A stretch of DNA of 64,000 nucleotides from NCBI RefSeq assembly GCF_001050275.1, contig NZ_BBYA01000008.1:1-64000 (forward strand), written 5' to 3'. The translations under genes were made by a program, and so were the position numbers. The stretch is from Leptolinea tardivitalis. GTDB taxonomy: Bacteria; Chloroflexota; Anaerolineae; Anaerolineales; Anaerolineaceae. Shown one piece after another: positions 54,055 to 63,054 of this stretch; within the stretch, counting starts at the first letter, position 1; each line of letters opens with the position of its first letter. The notes below the pieces were generated by a model. It saw only the letters and a list, made by a program, of their open reading frames with translations. It did not search any database and was not told where the DNA came from.

Positions 54055-55122
54055 TTAATCTACAAGAATACCGCTTCCAGTATCCACACGGCCGATTTCC
54101 CAAACGGGTTGATCGTATGCCGCCGCTTTCTGGATAAATTCTGACGCTTTGTTTTCAGGAACACAAAGGAGCAGTCCACCGCTGGTCTGCGGGTCGAAAA
54201 GGAGCATTTGACGGGGTTCATCTATTTTTGGTGAGAAGGTCACATTTTCACCATACCCCAGCCGGTTATTGGCTGCTCCACCCGGGAATGTACCCATTAA
54301 AGCATATTTCATTACCCCATTAAGCAGAGGTATTTTATTCATATCGAAATGCATTTGCACCTTGCTGGCTTTGCTCATCTCAAATGCGTGTCCTATGAGA
54401 CTGTACCCTGTGATATCTGTTGCACCGGTCAGATTCATATCTCGAGCCAATTGAGAGGCTGTTTTGTTTAACTGTTTCATCCAATATACGGCTTCAGCCA
54501 CATCCTGTTCCTCTGCCTTTTCCTGTTTCAAAGCCGTGGTTGTAACACCAAAACCAAGCGGTTTGGTGATGAACAGACGGTCGCCGGGTCTGGCACCGCT
54601 TTTAGTGTAACTGCGGTTGTGGGGGACGAATCCCAGAACGGCCAGACCAAATTTCGGTTCCTTATCTTGAACGGTATGGCCGCCGGCAATTACTGTTCCG
54701 GCTTCGCGGGCTTTTTCTGCCCCACCGCGGATGATTTCAGTTGAAATTTCCAGCGGCAGGTCAGGTGGAAGAGCGGCAATATTCAATGCGAGGAAGGGCT
54801 CTCCACCCATGGCATACACATCTGACAGGCTGTTGGCAGCCGCAATCGCACCGTAATCATACGGGTCATCCACCACCGGTGTAAAAAAGTCGGTGGTGAA
54901 TACCAGATCACGGGTTTCATCCAGCTTCCAAACGGCGGCATCATCCGGGGTGTCCAACCCGACCAGCAGGTTAGGGAAGGACAATCCGCCGAATGTGTCT
55001 TTCAAAGGACGCAGAACCTGCGCCAACGCTTGCGCGTTTAATTTGGATGCTCAACCAGCGCAACTGGAGAGTGAGGTAAGCCGGATTTGCTTGCCAGATG
55101 TGGAACGAATGGCATTATCCAT
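54055..55122 (-). CDS. selD: Selenide, water dikinase SelD, with predicted selenocysteine
   Basis: Makes selenophosphate from selenide and ATP. The frame downstream of a TGA (55053-55051) gives the SelD core (FTTDFFTPVVDDPYDYGAIAAAN, IAGGHTVQDKEPKFG, FDPQTSGGLL). Reading through the TGA as selenocysteine restores the normal N-terminus from ATG 55122: IRLTSLSSCAGUASKL, with Sec24 in the place of the catalytic Cys17 of E. coli SelD and Lys27 in the place of Lys20. 355 residues then, matching the family length; a start after the TGA (TTG 55026) would lose the active site. A SECIS-like hairpin follows. A functional selA, selB and selC must exist elsewhere. Divergent from a PIG-L gene. Confidence 0.9.
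55020..55053 (-). promoter_or_regulatory. Sec codon TGA and candidate SECIS hairpin in selD
   Basis: UGA at 55053-55051. Sixteen nt beyond it starts GCGC-AAGCGTTG-GCGC, a small stem-loop (55035-55020). Bacterial SECIS elements sit at this distance from the UGA. Loop details are not decisive. Confidence 0.6.
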
Positions 55123-55140
55123 GCAACAAATTGTAACATG
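55120..55140. promoter_or_regulatory. Near-palindrome between divergent selD and PIG-L starts
   Basis: Symmetric blocks CATG, ACAA, TTGT and CATG (arms CATG-nn-ACAA-n-TTGT-nn-CATG) centred on 55130. Its left edge includes the selD start and its right edge the PIG-L ATG. It may be a shared operator. Confidence 0.4.
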
Positions 55141-55917
55141 ATGAATATGCCTCTGCCTGCCGACCGGGTGACCCGGTGGATATTTCTGTCTCCGCATCTT
55201 GATGATGCGGTCTTTTCGTGTGGTGGATTGATCTCTTACCTTTCTGATAATGGTGTGTCGGTTGAAATCTGGACGGTGTTCTCTGATCAGATGGAGGATG
55301 CCCGTCAACTGACAGATTATGCCCGTACACTCCATAACCGTTGGGGAACCGGTGATCATCCGTATGTTCTGCGCAAACAGGAGGATGCCAACGCGTGTCG
55401 CACAGTAGGTGCCCGCCAGCATCATCTCGGTTACCTGGATTGCATATATCGCTTCATACCCGGTTCGAGAGAGCCGGTTGTACTATCTGATGCTGAATTG
55501 CAGGGAACAGTAAAACCTCAAGAACAGCCTTTCATTGAGAAAATCGCGAGAGATTTAAAAACACGGATTACCGAGCCAACTGTATGGGTGTGTCCGTTAA
55601 GTCTGGGCAGCCATGTGGATCATCAGATCACACGTAAAGCTGCCGAGATGACTGGCAAGCTGATGCTTTATTACGCCGACCTGCCGTATGCTTTACCCAT
55701 GCCTCGCCAATCTATTTCAGGCATGATCCAGCTATCAATTGACGTTCCTGAGAAAAACATTCAAGACTGGGGACGGGCCAATCTGCAATACAGTTCACAG
55801 ATATCTTCTTTCTGGAAGAGTCCGGCTGACATGGCTGACCAATACTCCGCTTTTTTGCAGCTTTATAAAGGAATGCCTTTATGGCTGCCAAATCCGGGTG
55901 GGGAAGGTGGAAAGTAG
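55138..55917 (+). CDS. PIG-L/LmbE-family deacetylase
   Basis: Protein of 259 residues. Zinc motif FLSPHLDDAVFSCGG (HXDD) near residue 17 and a later His in LGSHVDHQITRKA. Members deacetylate GlcNAc-containing substrates, for example in GPI, mycothiol or bacillithiol synthesis; the substrate here cannot be told. Starts at ATG 55138, 55141 or 55147 (MPLPADRV); none has a convincing ribosome site. Only 15 nt separate it from the divergent selD start, so promoters must overlap coding sequence. Confidence 0.8.
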   Translation: MMNMPLPADRVTRWIFLSPHLDDAVFSCGGLISYLSDNGVSVEIWTVFSDQMEDARQLTDYARTLHNRWGTGDHPYVLRKQEDANACRTVGARQHHLGYLDCIYRFIPGSREPVVLSDAELQGTVKPQEQPFIEKIARDLKTRITEPTVWVCPLSLGSHVDHQITRKAAEMTGKLMLYYADLPYALPMPRQSISGMIQLSIDVPEKNIQDWGRANLQYSSQISSFWKSPADMADQYSAFLQLYKGMPLWLPNPGGEGGK

Positions 55918-55938
55918 TCTATGCTATACTTTTTAAGT

Positions 55939-56175
55939 ATGAATCGTCGCCGACCAGCCAGCACGGAATCGAACATCAACCTGTCTTCTCGTGAAATACA
56001 TGAAAAATTTTCGGTGATCCTCGATGAATTATCGCCTTTCGGGGTGTTTATCTCTCAGTTTATTTACATGGCGGGGTGGTTTTTCCCGGGGAATCAACTT
56101 CCGAAATCGTGGCAGCGAACGGCTGAATATCTGGAAAAAGCCGGCGAAGCAGAGGGTACCCATGACCTCTATTGA
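55939..56175 (+). CDS. Small protein, unknown
   Basis: Protein of 78 residues (start ATG 55939, MNRRRPAST). Amphipathic, with one hydrophobic stretch (about 36-50, FGVFISQFIYMAGWFFPG) and a Lys/Glu-rich C-terminus. A TATACT box lies about 12 nt upstream of the ATG, so the transcript may be nearly leaderless. The C-terminus overlaps the next gene by 14 nt. No family recognised. First gene of the membrane/ASKHA operon. Confidence 0.5.
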   Translation: MNRRRPASTESNINLSSREIHEKFSVILDELSPFGVFISQFIYMAGWFFPGNQLPKSWQRTAEYLEKAGEAEGTHDLY

Positions 56176-56917
56176 AGGCCTGATCGGGTTGGTCGTCATC
56201 GGTCTGGCAATTGCTTTCATGATTGTCTTTTCTGTACAAGACCGAAAAAGCAAAATTCCCTTGCGGCGGATTCCAGCTATGGAGCATCTTTCCCGGATGG
56301 TTGGGTTAGCTGTGGAAGAAGGCCGCCGTATCCATATCAGTTTTGGCCGCGGGAACTTCCTGGACTCTCATGCAGCCAGTACACTTACCAATACCGCCTT
56401 GTTAAAAGAAGTGTTGAAACAGTCTGCCGGAAGCGATCGACCACCGGCGATCACCAGCGGAGATGGGACTACTACACTGCTGGCAATTGATGTACTGTAC
56501 TCTACCCGCCGAGCCGGTATTATCGGTGACCGGGTCGATTCACGTCGCGGGCGTCTGTCTGGAGTCACACCGCTGTCGTATGCGGCCGGGATGCTGCCTT
56601 CGTTACACCAGGAACAGACCTCAATGATGGTGACAGGTGGTATGTTGGGCGCTGAACTGAACCTTATCTTGGATACCGCCGACGACGAATCGATTCATAT
56701 ATTGACAGCTTCTGATTCGCCTGTAGGGCAGGCAGTGGCTTTCTCAAGTCCGGGCGATGTGTTGCTGGGTGAAGAGATATTTGCCTTACCTGCCTATATG
56801 AATGCCGGCAGCATGTATCCGGCGAGCCTGTTGGCGGAAGATTCCCTGCGCTGGCTGTTGATTGTCTTTATAATTCTAGGTGCCATTTTACGCAGCATAG
56901 GATTGACCATTCTATGA
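56162..56917 (+). CDS. Membrane protein, DUF6754-like
   Basis: Protein of 251 residues. N-terminal membrane helix (about 5-25, IGLVVIGLAIAFMIVF), then a soluble domain with IPAMEHLSRMVGLAVEEGRRIHISFGRGNF, SGDGTTTLLAIDVL and SAYMNAG-like segments, and a C-terminal hydrophobic helix (about 228-248). It fits my memory of the DUF6754 family of Chloroflexota; no enzyme motif is visible. The start is ATG 56162 inside the upstream gene; it overlaps the next gene by 4 nt. Confidence 0.65.
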   Translation: MTSIEGLIGLVVIGLAIAFMIVFSVQDRKSKIPLRRIPAMEHLSRMVGLAVEEGRRIHISFGRGNFLDSHAASTLTNTALLKEVLKQSAGSDRPPAITSGDGTTTLLAIDVLYSTRRAGIIGDRVDSRRGRLSGVTPLSYAAGMLPSLHQEQTSMMVTGGMLGAELNLILDTADDESIHILTASDSPVGQAVAFSSPGDVLLGEEIFALPAYMNAGSMYPASLLAEDSLRWLLIVFIILGAILRSIGLTIL

Positions 56918-57540
56918 AAGCCCCTTTGAGCACTCTCATTGCCATCATCTGTTGCGCGGTTGTTTTGCTGGCGTATTTTCTACCTTTTGAGCCGGTTCAA
57001 AACATCAGCCAGCTTATCATTAATTGGGCCGTCTCGTTATCTGGCATCGCCATGTTGGTGGCGATTGTCTCATTGCTTTCATCCCACTGGCAGAAGATCC
57101 GCCAGAAACGATCATCAGACCGTTACAGCATTCTTGTGATATTCGGTTTTGGCCTTACATTCCTGATCGGGCTGGTTTTTGGTGGACCAGGGAGCCTGGA
57201 TTATCAGAACGTGGTTACCCATATGCTGCTGCCAATTGAAGCCGGCCTCCTGGGTGCATTGACCATTGGGCTAACGGTGGCTGCATTCCGGTTATACCGG
57301 GCCAACCGAGGTTGGATGACGATTGTGTTTGGAATTTCCACTCTGTTGTTTGTCCTGTTGAATTCTGGAATTTTCACCACAGGTACCGGATTGGATATCC
57401 CCCTGATTAAGAATGCTCTTGGTGTATTGCAGCGTTTACCTGATGCGGGCGGACGGGGTATCCTGCTGGGACTTGCCCTTGGAACAATCACAGCCGGTCT
57501 GCGGATTCTTCTGGGAATAGACCGTCCGTATAACAGTTAA
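56914..57540 (+). CDS. Polytopic membrane protein, unknown
   Basis: Protein of 208 residues with about six to seven hydrophobic segments (LIAIICCAVVLLAYF, SLSGIAMLVAIVSLL, SILVIFGFGLTFLIGLVF, and others). Short charged loops only. No catalytic motif. Coupled by 4 nt to the DUF6754-like gene and 4 nt before the zinc-ribbon gene. Confidence 0.6.
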   Translation: MKAPLSTLIAIICCAVVLLAYFLPFEPVQNISQLIINWAVSLSGIAMLVAIVSLLSSHWQKIRQKRSSDRYSILVIFGFGLTFLIGLVFGGPGSLDYQNVVTHMLLPIEAGLLGALTIGLTVAAFRLYRANRGWMTIVFGISTLLFVLLNSGIFTTGTGLDIPLIKNALGVLQRLPDAGGRGILLGLALGTITAGLRILLGIDRPYNS

Positions 57541-57544
57541 AACA

Positions 57545-59578
57545 ATGAACGATATCACCTGCCCAAATTGTGGAAGAAAGAACCTACCGGAAGCTGAATT
57601 CTGTGTGGAATGTCTGATGCCATTTAAGAATCGGACTGGTTCTACCTCCAAAAATGCAGATTCTCCTTCTCAGGAAACGCCCGACTGGCTTAAGAAAATC
57701 CGTGAAAAAAGCCATCTTGAAAAACCGGCTACACCGCCACTTGGTGCGTTTGGAGAAGCGGAAAATCGTCAATTTGGGGAGACGGAAAAGCCCGATGAAA
57801 TTCCTCAGTGGTTAAAGGAACTGCAGAAAACTGAATCGCCAGTACCGGATGAACCTGAAAAATCGGAGGTCGATTGGATCACCCGACTGCACGAAATATT
57901 ACCGGAAACTCCCAGGAGCGACAGCCCATCAACCACGTTGTATTCTGATGAAGAATTGGCGGCTATGGCAGCGGCTGCCAGAAAACTTGACGAGTTTAAT
58001 CGAGTAATTGAAGAGCAGGCTTCCACGCAACCGCTTGGTGTTCCCCCGGAACCGGCACCCACGGACTTCCATTTGGAGTCTTCGTCTCCTGCTGCGCCGG
58101 AATCACCCGTTGAACTGGAAGGATCAATATCTTCTTTTAAACCAGAACAGAATCAACCGGACTCTGCTAATCCTGAAGACATTACCAGGGATTCACACAT
58201 TGAAAAAGAACCGGTGCATATAGAATTAAAACCCACCGGCAATACCGAAGAATCCGTCCCCTGGATGCAAACACCGGTAATGGCTGAACCGGAACCTGTT
58301 TCCATTGACACTACTCCATCTGAACCGGTTGAACCGCAGCCGAACTCATTTGATATTTCTTCAGATAAATCGGAAACGCAATCCCTGGAATCCGGAATAC
58401 CTGCCGAAGAAAATTTACCTACTGAAAAGAAGAAATCCTTCTTTTCATCCTTGTTCCGAAAAGATGAAACAGATTCATCTGAAGATGCTGAAGACGAACC
58501 GGAAGACGAATCAGGTCAAAATGATGAAGCTGCCGCCAGAACTGAAGAAAAACCGGAACCATTAATACCTGAGAGCGTATTGCAGCCACAATACAACCGA
58601 TCTGTGGAATATTCTGGCCGTCTGGACATCAGTGAATCCCAGAAAGCCAGTATCCACTTATTAAAAAGCATGCTGATGGGCGAAATTCAACCTCCGGCTC
58701 CTACCGCTACACAATCGAAAATTAGCGGGAGGATGTTGCGATTATGTATCGGTATTCTTCTGTTGATCGTCATGCTCTTCCCACTGGCGACAGGATTTAT
58801 GTTGACAGACCAGCAGGCATTATTCTCTCCGGGGGTGGTATCCATGCGGACTGCTGTTAATGCGCTGCCAGAGAATTCACCTTTTCTGGTGATTACTGAT
58901 TTTGAGCCGGCTTTTGCCGGTGAATTGAAAGCGGCAGCCATCGGGGTCATTGATAACCTGATGATGAAGAACCTTAATCTGTCAGTGGTTTCAACAGTTC
59001 CTACCGGGCCTGCACTGGCCAGAGATTTAATTACATCTGTTCGGCAGGCGGCCTTTGCTTATCCGCCTGAGAAAATTTCCTATCTGGGTTATCTACCGGG
59101 TGGGACAACCGGCATGAAGGATTTCATTCATAATCCGCGTCAGGCCCTGCCTTTGCTGGATACCGGCCGGTATGCCTGGACTTACCCGGCCACTCAAGAT
59201 GTATTTTCAATAAACGATTATGCCGGTGTGTTGATAATCACAGAGAACACCGAAACCGGCCGTGCCTGGATCGAACAACTGCATGGGAATATGGCAGACA
59301 AACCGCTTTTGATGGTGGTGTCTGCGCAAAGTGCCCCATTAATGCGCCCCTACCTTGATTCTAAACAATTGAACGGTTTGATCGGCGGCCGGGTGGAAGG
59401 TGCCATGTATGACCGTATCATGGAAGCACCGGCCAGATCTCCGGTGATTACGGCTTCTTATCAGGCTGGCATGTTGGTGGTGGCTGTTCTTATCATTCTT
59501 GGCGGCATTTTTGGTTTGTTCCATGGTCTTTTCAGCAGCCGCTCTTCTTCCTCAAAGGAGAATTGGTATGTCAGCTGA
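57545..59578 (+). CDS. Zinc-ribbon protein with acidic linker and membrane anchors
   Basis: Protein of 677 residues. N-terminal zinc ribbon CPNCGRKNLPEAEFCVECLMPF (residues 6-27), then a long acidic, Pro/Ser/Glu-rich disordered region to about 390 (DEPEDESGQNDEAAARTEEKPEP), a membrane helix near 398-420, an extracytoplasmic domain (about 430-630) and a second helix near 638-660. The extracytoplasmic domain has no recognised enzyme motif. The layout suggests a cytoplasmic zinc-ribbon tail linked across the membrane to an outer domain. It is co-transcribed with the ASKHA gene two positions downstream. Function unknown. Confidence 0.65.
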   Translation: MNDITCPNCGRKNLPEAEFCVECLMPFKNRTGSTSKNADSPSQETPDWLKKIREKSHLEKPATPPLGAFGEAENRQFGETEKPDEIPQWLKELQKTESPVPDEPEKSEVDWITRLHEILPETPRSDSPSTTLYSDEELAAMAAAARKLDEFNRVIEEQASTQPLGVPPEPAPTDFHLESSSPAAPESPVELEGSISSFKPEQNQPDSANPEDITRDSHIEKEPVHIELKPTGNTEESVPWMQTPVMAEPEPVSIDTTPSEPVEPQPNSFDISSDKSETQSLESGIPAEENLPTEKKKSFFSSLFRKDETDSSEDAEDEPEDESGQNDEAAARTEEKPEPLIPESVLQPQYNRSVEYSGRLDISESQKASIHLLKSMLMGEIQPPAPTATQSKISGRMLRLCIGILLLIVMLFPLATGFMLTDQQALFSPGVVSMRTAVNALPENSPFLVITDFEPAFAGELKAAAIGVIDNLMMKNLNLSVVSTVPTGPALARDLITSVRQAAFAYPPEKISYLGYLPGGTTGMKDFIHNPRQALPLLDTGRYAWTYPATQDVFSINDYAGVLIITENTETGRAWIEQLHGNMADKPLLMVVSAQSAPLMRPYLDSKQLNGLIGGRVEGAMYDRIMEAPARSPVITASYQAGMLVVAVLIILGGIFGLFHGLFSSRSSSSKENWYVS

Positions 59579-60242
59579 TACGATCTGGACGATTACCGCT
59601 TTTGCTTTGACAGCCGGAGTAATTGTCTCATATCTGATTGGTGAGAAATATCCACCATTTAAAATCATCGCCAATCTGTTTATCGGCGCGGCAGCTGGTT
59701 ATGCAGCAACCGTTGCCATTTTCCAGGTGATCTATCCGCGTCTCATTGTCCCGTTCATTTTCCCCTCACTGGGTTTTTCGCAGATTACAGCCATTATTCC
59801 CCTGGTGCTGGCTTTTCTGCTGCTTTTCAAAGCCGTCCCTCGTTTATCAAAAGTAGGCAATGTGGCAACAGGTGTGATTGTTGGCGCAGCAGCCGGTGTA
59901 ATTATTGGAGGAGCGCTGCTGGGAACGATATTGACCCAAGCAAAAGCGGCCATCACTCTGTTTGATCCAGACCTGGGCTTGCAGTCAGGCCGGCTGGTAG
60001 ATGCCCTTTTCATGCTGCTTGGCACCATTTCTACGCTGGTCTATTTCCAATTTGGTGGAATTCGACGGCCGGGAAAAGCAGTTGAACGTCCAAAGGCAAC
60101 AAGGTTTCTTGCCGGTTTGGGAAAATTTTTTATCGCCATTACACTGGGTGCCTTATTTGCCGGGGTGATCTCCTCCACGATGGCTGTATTGGCGGAACGG
60201 TTGGGTTTCATCGTTCAAACCATACAAACCTGGATCCGGTAA
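59568..60242 (+). CDS. Polytopic membrane protein, unknown
   Basis: Protein of 224 residues with about six membrane segments. The start is ATG 59568, overlapping the previous gene by 11 nt, with AAAGGAG upstream; the longer frame from 59499 is rejected. Short loops rich in Gly and Ala, including two GAAAGV segments. No family recognised. Follows the zinc-ribbon gene and precedes the ASKHA gene by 3 nt. Confidence 0.6.
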   Translation: MSADTIWTITAFALTAGVIVSYLIGEKYPPFKIIANLFIGAAAGYAATVAIFQVIYPRLIVPFIFPSLGFSQITAIIPLVLAFLLLFKAVPRLSKVGNVATGVIVGAAAGVIIGGALLGTILTQAKAAITLFDPDLGLQSGRLVDALFMLLGTISTLVYFQFGGIRRPGKAVERPKATRFLAGLGKFFIAITLGALFAGVISSTMAVLAERLGFIVQTIQTWIR

Positions 60243-60245
60243 TCC

Positions 60246-61973
60246 ATGGAAATAAGTCCCTCTGAGATTGAATCTGTTCTCTCTGTAGATGTCGGGTCAG
60301 TGAACACCCGGGCTGTGTTGTTTGACCTTGTGGGTTCATCCTATCGCATGCTGGCGGCCAGCATGGTGCCCAGTACACATCTGGCACCTATACGGGATGT
60401 TCAGGAAGGGGTAATCTCAGCCATTCATCATCTGGAAGAGATTACCGGCCGGATTCTTCTGGATGCCAACCATAAATTGATCCTGCCCACTTCGCTCGAG
60501 GGGACGGGCGTTGACCATATTCTGGCAAGCAGTTCTGCCGGCCTTGATATCCGGATTGTCACCGTTGGTCTGTTGAATGAATATTCTCTGGCTAATATCG
60601 ACAGGTTGACCGGTGGTACCTATGCACGCATTGTTGACAGGTTCTCTCTTAACGATCCCCGCAAACCTGAAGACCGGTTGAATGCGTTCATTCAGTCTGA
60701 ACCTGACCTGGTGATTATCGGGGGAGGAACCAACCATGGGGCAGGACGGGCTGTTTTACGCATGGTTGAGCAGGTACATCTAGCAGTACGAGCCAGCCAG
60801 TCCACCAGGCGGCCGGAAATTCTGTATGCAGGAAATGAAACACTAAAAGAAAAAGTGGATGAAACTCTGGGTAAACTGACAACAGTGGTTACTGCTCCCA
60901 ATGTTTTTCCGTTTTCTTCGTCTTCTGATATGGGACCTGTGGAAGAAATTTTGACTCAGGTTTTGAATTCCATTCGAGCTGGAAGATATAAAGGATTTTC
61001 TGAACTCGAAAAAATGACCGGTCAGCCCATCATCTCTACTGCCGGTGCAGAAAGCCGGATCATTCGGTTCCAGAGCCTGCAACAGAGTTCGGAGAAAACC
61101 GTTCTGGGCATAAATATCGGATCATCTGCTTCCCATTTCATTACCGCCAACCGGGGGGATGTGCATACATCAGTCTATGGCGGTCTGGGAGTGGGGGAGG
61201 CAATGGCTGAAACAGTAGACCGGCTCGGGCTGGATGCCATTACTCGCTGGCTGCCGATGGATATTAAAGGCAATTCTGCCAGAGACTACATCTGGCAAAA
61301 GTCATTGTTTCCTTCCACAATTCCAATGGATGGTGAGACATTGGAAATTGAACAGGCCGTAGCCCGGGCGATTCTGGCGGAAATGAGGCGAGACTATCTT
61401 GGTCTGCCTTCGGCCTGTCCGGATAATTTTGAACCGGTGCTGGTCAGTGGCGCGGTCATTGCCCAGGCCCCCACATTTCAACAATCCTTATTAATGGTGC
61501 TGGATGGATTGCAACCTACCGGTGTAACGACCATATTTTGCGACCGTTATGGGCTGCTTTCGGCGCTTGGATCGGCAGCCGTTACGAATCCGACGTTAGT
61601 GGTTCAGGTGTTGGAAAGTGGTATTTTGACAAATCTGGGGACGATCATTTCACCGATGATCAAGGCAGCCCAGGGAGAAACTGTATTGCATGTACGTCTG
61701 TCTGAAGATAATGGCGTGAATCATGAGTATGACATCAGGAAAGGTGACATTGTTCGGTTGCCGCTGGAATTGAACAAAACAGCCAGACTTTCCATCAAGC
61801 CTCTTAAACGAATGGACAATTTTACCGGTTCGCGAAACCTGAAAGTGGTGGGCGGAGAACTTGGTCTGATTATCGACATGCGTGGACGGCCGATCAATCT
61901 ATCATCTGATCCAACAGTCAGATTGGAAAACAGCATCCGTTGGACCCGGTCCTTACAGGAGGTTCTCTCATGA
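60246..61973 (+). CDS. ASKHA-family ATPase, glutamate-mutase-L (MutL)-like
   Basis: Protein of 575 residues with the sugar kinase/Hsp70/actin fold. Phosphate-1 motif VLSVDVGSVNTRAVLFDLV at the start, a second similar motif KTVLGINIGSSASHFITANRG near residue 285, and the adenosine motif EPVLVSGAVIAQAP near 400. It matches the glutamate mutase MutL group, which in clostridia accompanies the B12-dependent mutase as a reactivase or chaperone. No mutase subunit is present here; instead it sits in a membrane operon, so a different role is likely. It overlaps the next gene by 4 nt. Confidence 0.8.
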   Translation: MEISPSEIESVLSVDVGSVNTRAVLFDLVGSSYRMLAASMVPSTHLAPIRDVQEGVISAIHHLEEITGRILLDANHKLILPTSLEGTGVDHILASSSAGLDIRIVTVGLLNEYSLANIDRLTGGTYARIVDRFSLNDPRKPEDRLNAFIQSEPDLVIIGGGTNHGAGRAVLRMVEQVHLAVRASQSTRRPEILYAGNETLKEKVDETLGKLTTVVTAPNVFPFSSSSDMGPVEEILTQVLNSIRAGRYKGFSELEKMTGQPIISTAGAESRIIRFQSLQQSSEKTVLGINIGSSASHFITANRGDVHTSVYGGLGVGEAMAETVDRLGLDAITRWLPMDIKGNSARDYIWQKSLFPSTIPMDGETLEIEQAVARAILAEMRRDYLGLPSACPDNFEPVLVSGAVIAQAPTFQQSLLMVLDGLQPTGVTTIFCDRYGLLSALGSAAVTNPTLVVQVLESGILTNLGTIISPMIKAAQGETVLHVRLSEDNGVNHEYDIRKGDIVRLPLELNKTARLSIKPLKRMDNFTGSRNLKVVGGELGLIIDMRGRPINLSSDPTVRLENSIRWTRSLQEVLS

Positions 61974-63022
61974 TGTATGCTCCGGTTGTACATTACCTGA
62001 AACAGACAAATATTCGCCGATTACGGTTGTTGCCAGTACCAGGCCGTTTACTCGTTTCTCCCGGACAAAAAGTATCACCCATGGATTCTGTGGCGGAAGC
62101 TCCCAACCCGAGTGGACATTTTTTCCTCGACATACGAAAAGCGTTAAAAGTTGATACGGCAACAGCGGATGAGTTAATCCAACGAAAAAAAGGGGAACGC
62201 CTGGCCAAAGGGGATATCCTTGCGGAAACTGGCGGCGCTTTCTCACGGGTTGTAAGAGCGCCTGTGGATTGCCAGGTGACAGAAATAAATGCCGGAGTCA
62301 TGATCATGGAGACTCAAGGCGAACCTGTCAGAATACCGGCAGGCCTGCCGGGCTTTATTCACAGCCTGGAAGGGGATAAAGGTGTTACCATTGAATCAGG
62401 TGGTGCCCTGGTACAGGGCGTTTGGGGCAACAACCGGACTGATAGTGGATTACTTGTTGTACTCTGCGATTCGCCCGACCAGGAGTTGACGGTGAAACAA
62501 CTGGAAGCCAGTGCCCGTGGATCGGTTGCCGTAGCCGGTTATTGTTTATCCGGCGAGGTCATCCGACGGGCGGCTGAAATGGAGTTGCACGGACTGATTC
62601 TCTCTGCCATCAACCCGGATCTGATCCATCAAGTCAACAATCTTACTTTCCCGGTTATTCTCATTGAAGGATTTGGAAGAATACCCATGAACATGGCAGC
62701 GTATTCCATCTTTCATGAGAATGAACGCCATGATGCTGCCTTACATGCCCGACCGTGGGACCATATGACAGGTGAACGCCCCGAAGTGTTGATCCCATCA
62801 CCAAATCAGGCGTTGCCGCCGCCAGAAGTGGATGAATTCAGTCCGGGACAGATTGTGCATATAAAAATGCCCCCATATTCCGGAGAAGTTGGCACGATTC
62901 TTGCAATGACTCAAGGATTGACGAACCTATCAAACGGGCTGCGCGTGCCGGCTGCGGTGTTGCGCAAACAAAATGGCGAACAAATCACCGTACCGCTGGC
63001 AAATCTGGAGCTGATCATCTGA
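61970..63022 (+). CDS. Beta-rich protein with lipoyl/KOW-like segments, unknown
   Basis: Protein of 350 residues, coupled to the ASKHA gene (ATGA overlap, AGGAGG upstream). Segments resembling a biotinyl/lipoyl-like hammerhead occur: GRLLVSPGQKVSPMDSVAEA, AKGDILAETGGAFSRVVRAPVDCQVTEI. The C-terminus has a KOW-like GQIVHIKMPPYSGEVGTILAM. The biotin/lipoyl Lys motif itself is absent. No signal peptide or membrane helix. Function unknown; likely partner of the ASKHA ATPase. Confidence 0.65.
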   Translation: MMYAPVVHYLKQTNIRRLRLLPVPGRLLVSPGQKVSPMDSVAEAPNPSGHFFLDIRKALKVDTATADELIQRKKGERLAKGDILAETGGAFSRVVRAPVDCQVTEINAGVMIMETQGEPVRIPAGLPGFIHSLEGDKGVTIESGGALVQGVWGNNRTDSGLLVVLCDSPDQELTVKQLEASARGSVAVAGYCLSGEVIRRAAEMELHGLILSAINPDLIHQVNNLTFPVILIEGFGRIPMNMAAYSIFHENERHDAALHARPWDHMTGERPEVLIPSPNQALPPPEVDEFSPGQIVHIKMPPYSGEVGTILAMTQGLTNLSNGLRVPAAVLRKQNGEQITVPLANLELII

Positions 63023-63054
63023 GGTTGCCCATCCGGATATCAGGAGAAGAAAAA

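Noticed and set aside
54055-55026. SelD starting at TTG 55026
   Set aside because: This would delete the catalytic residue region; the upstream in-frame sequence matches SelD once the TGA is read as selenocysteine.
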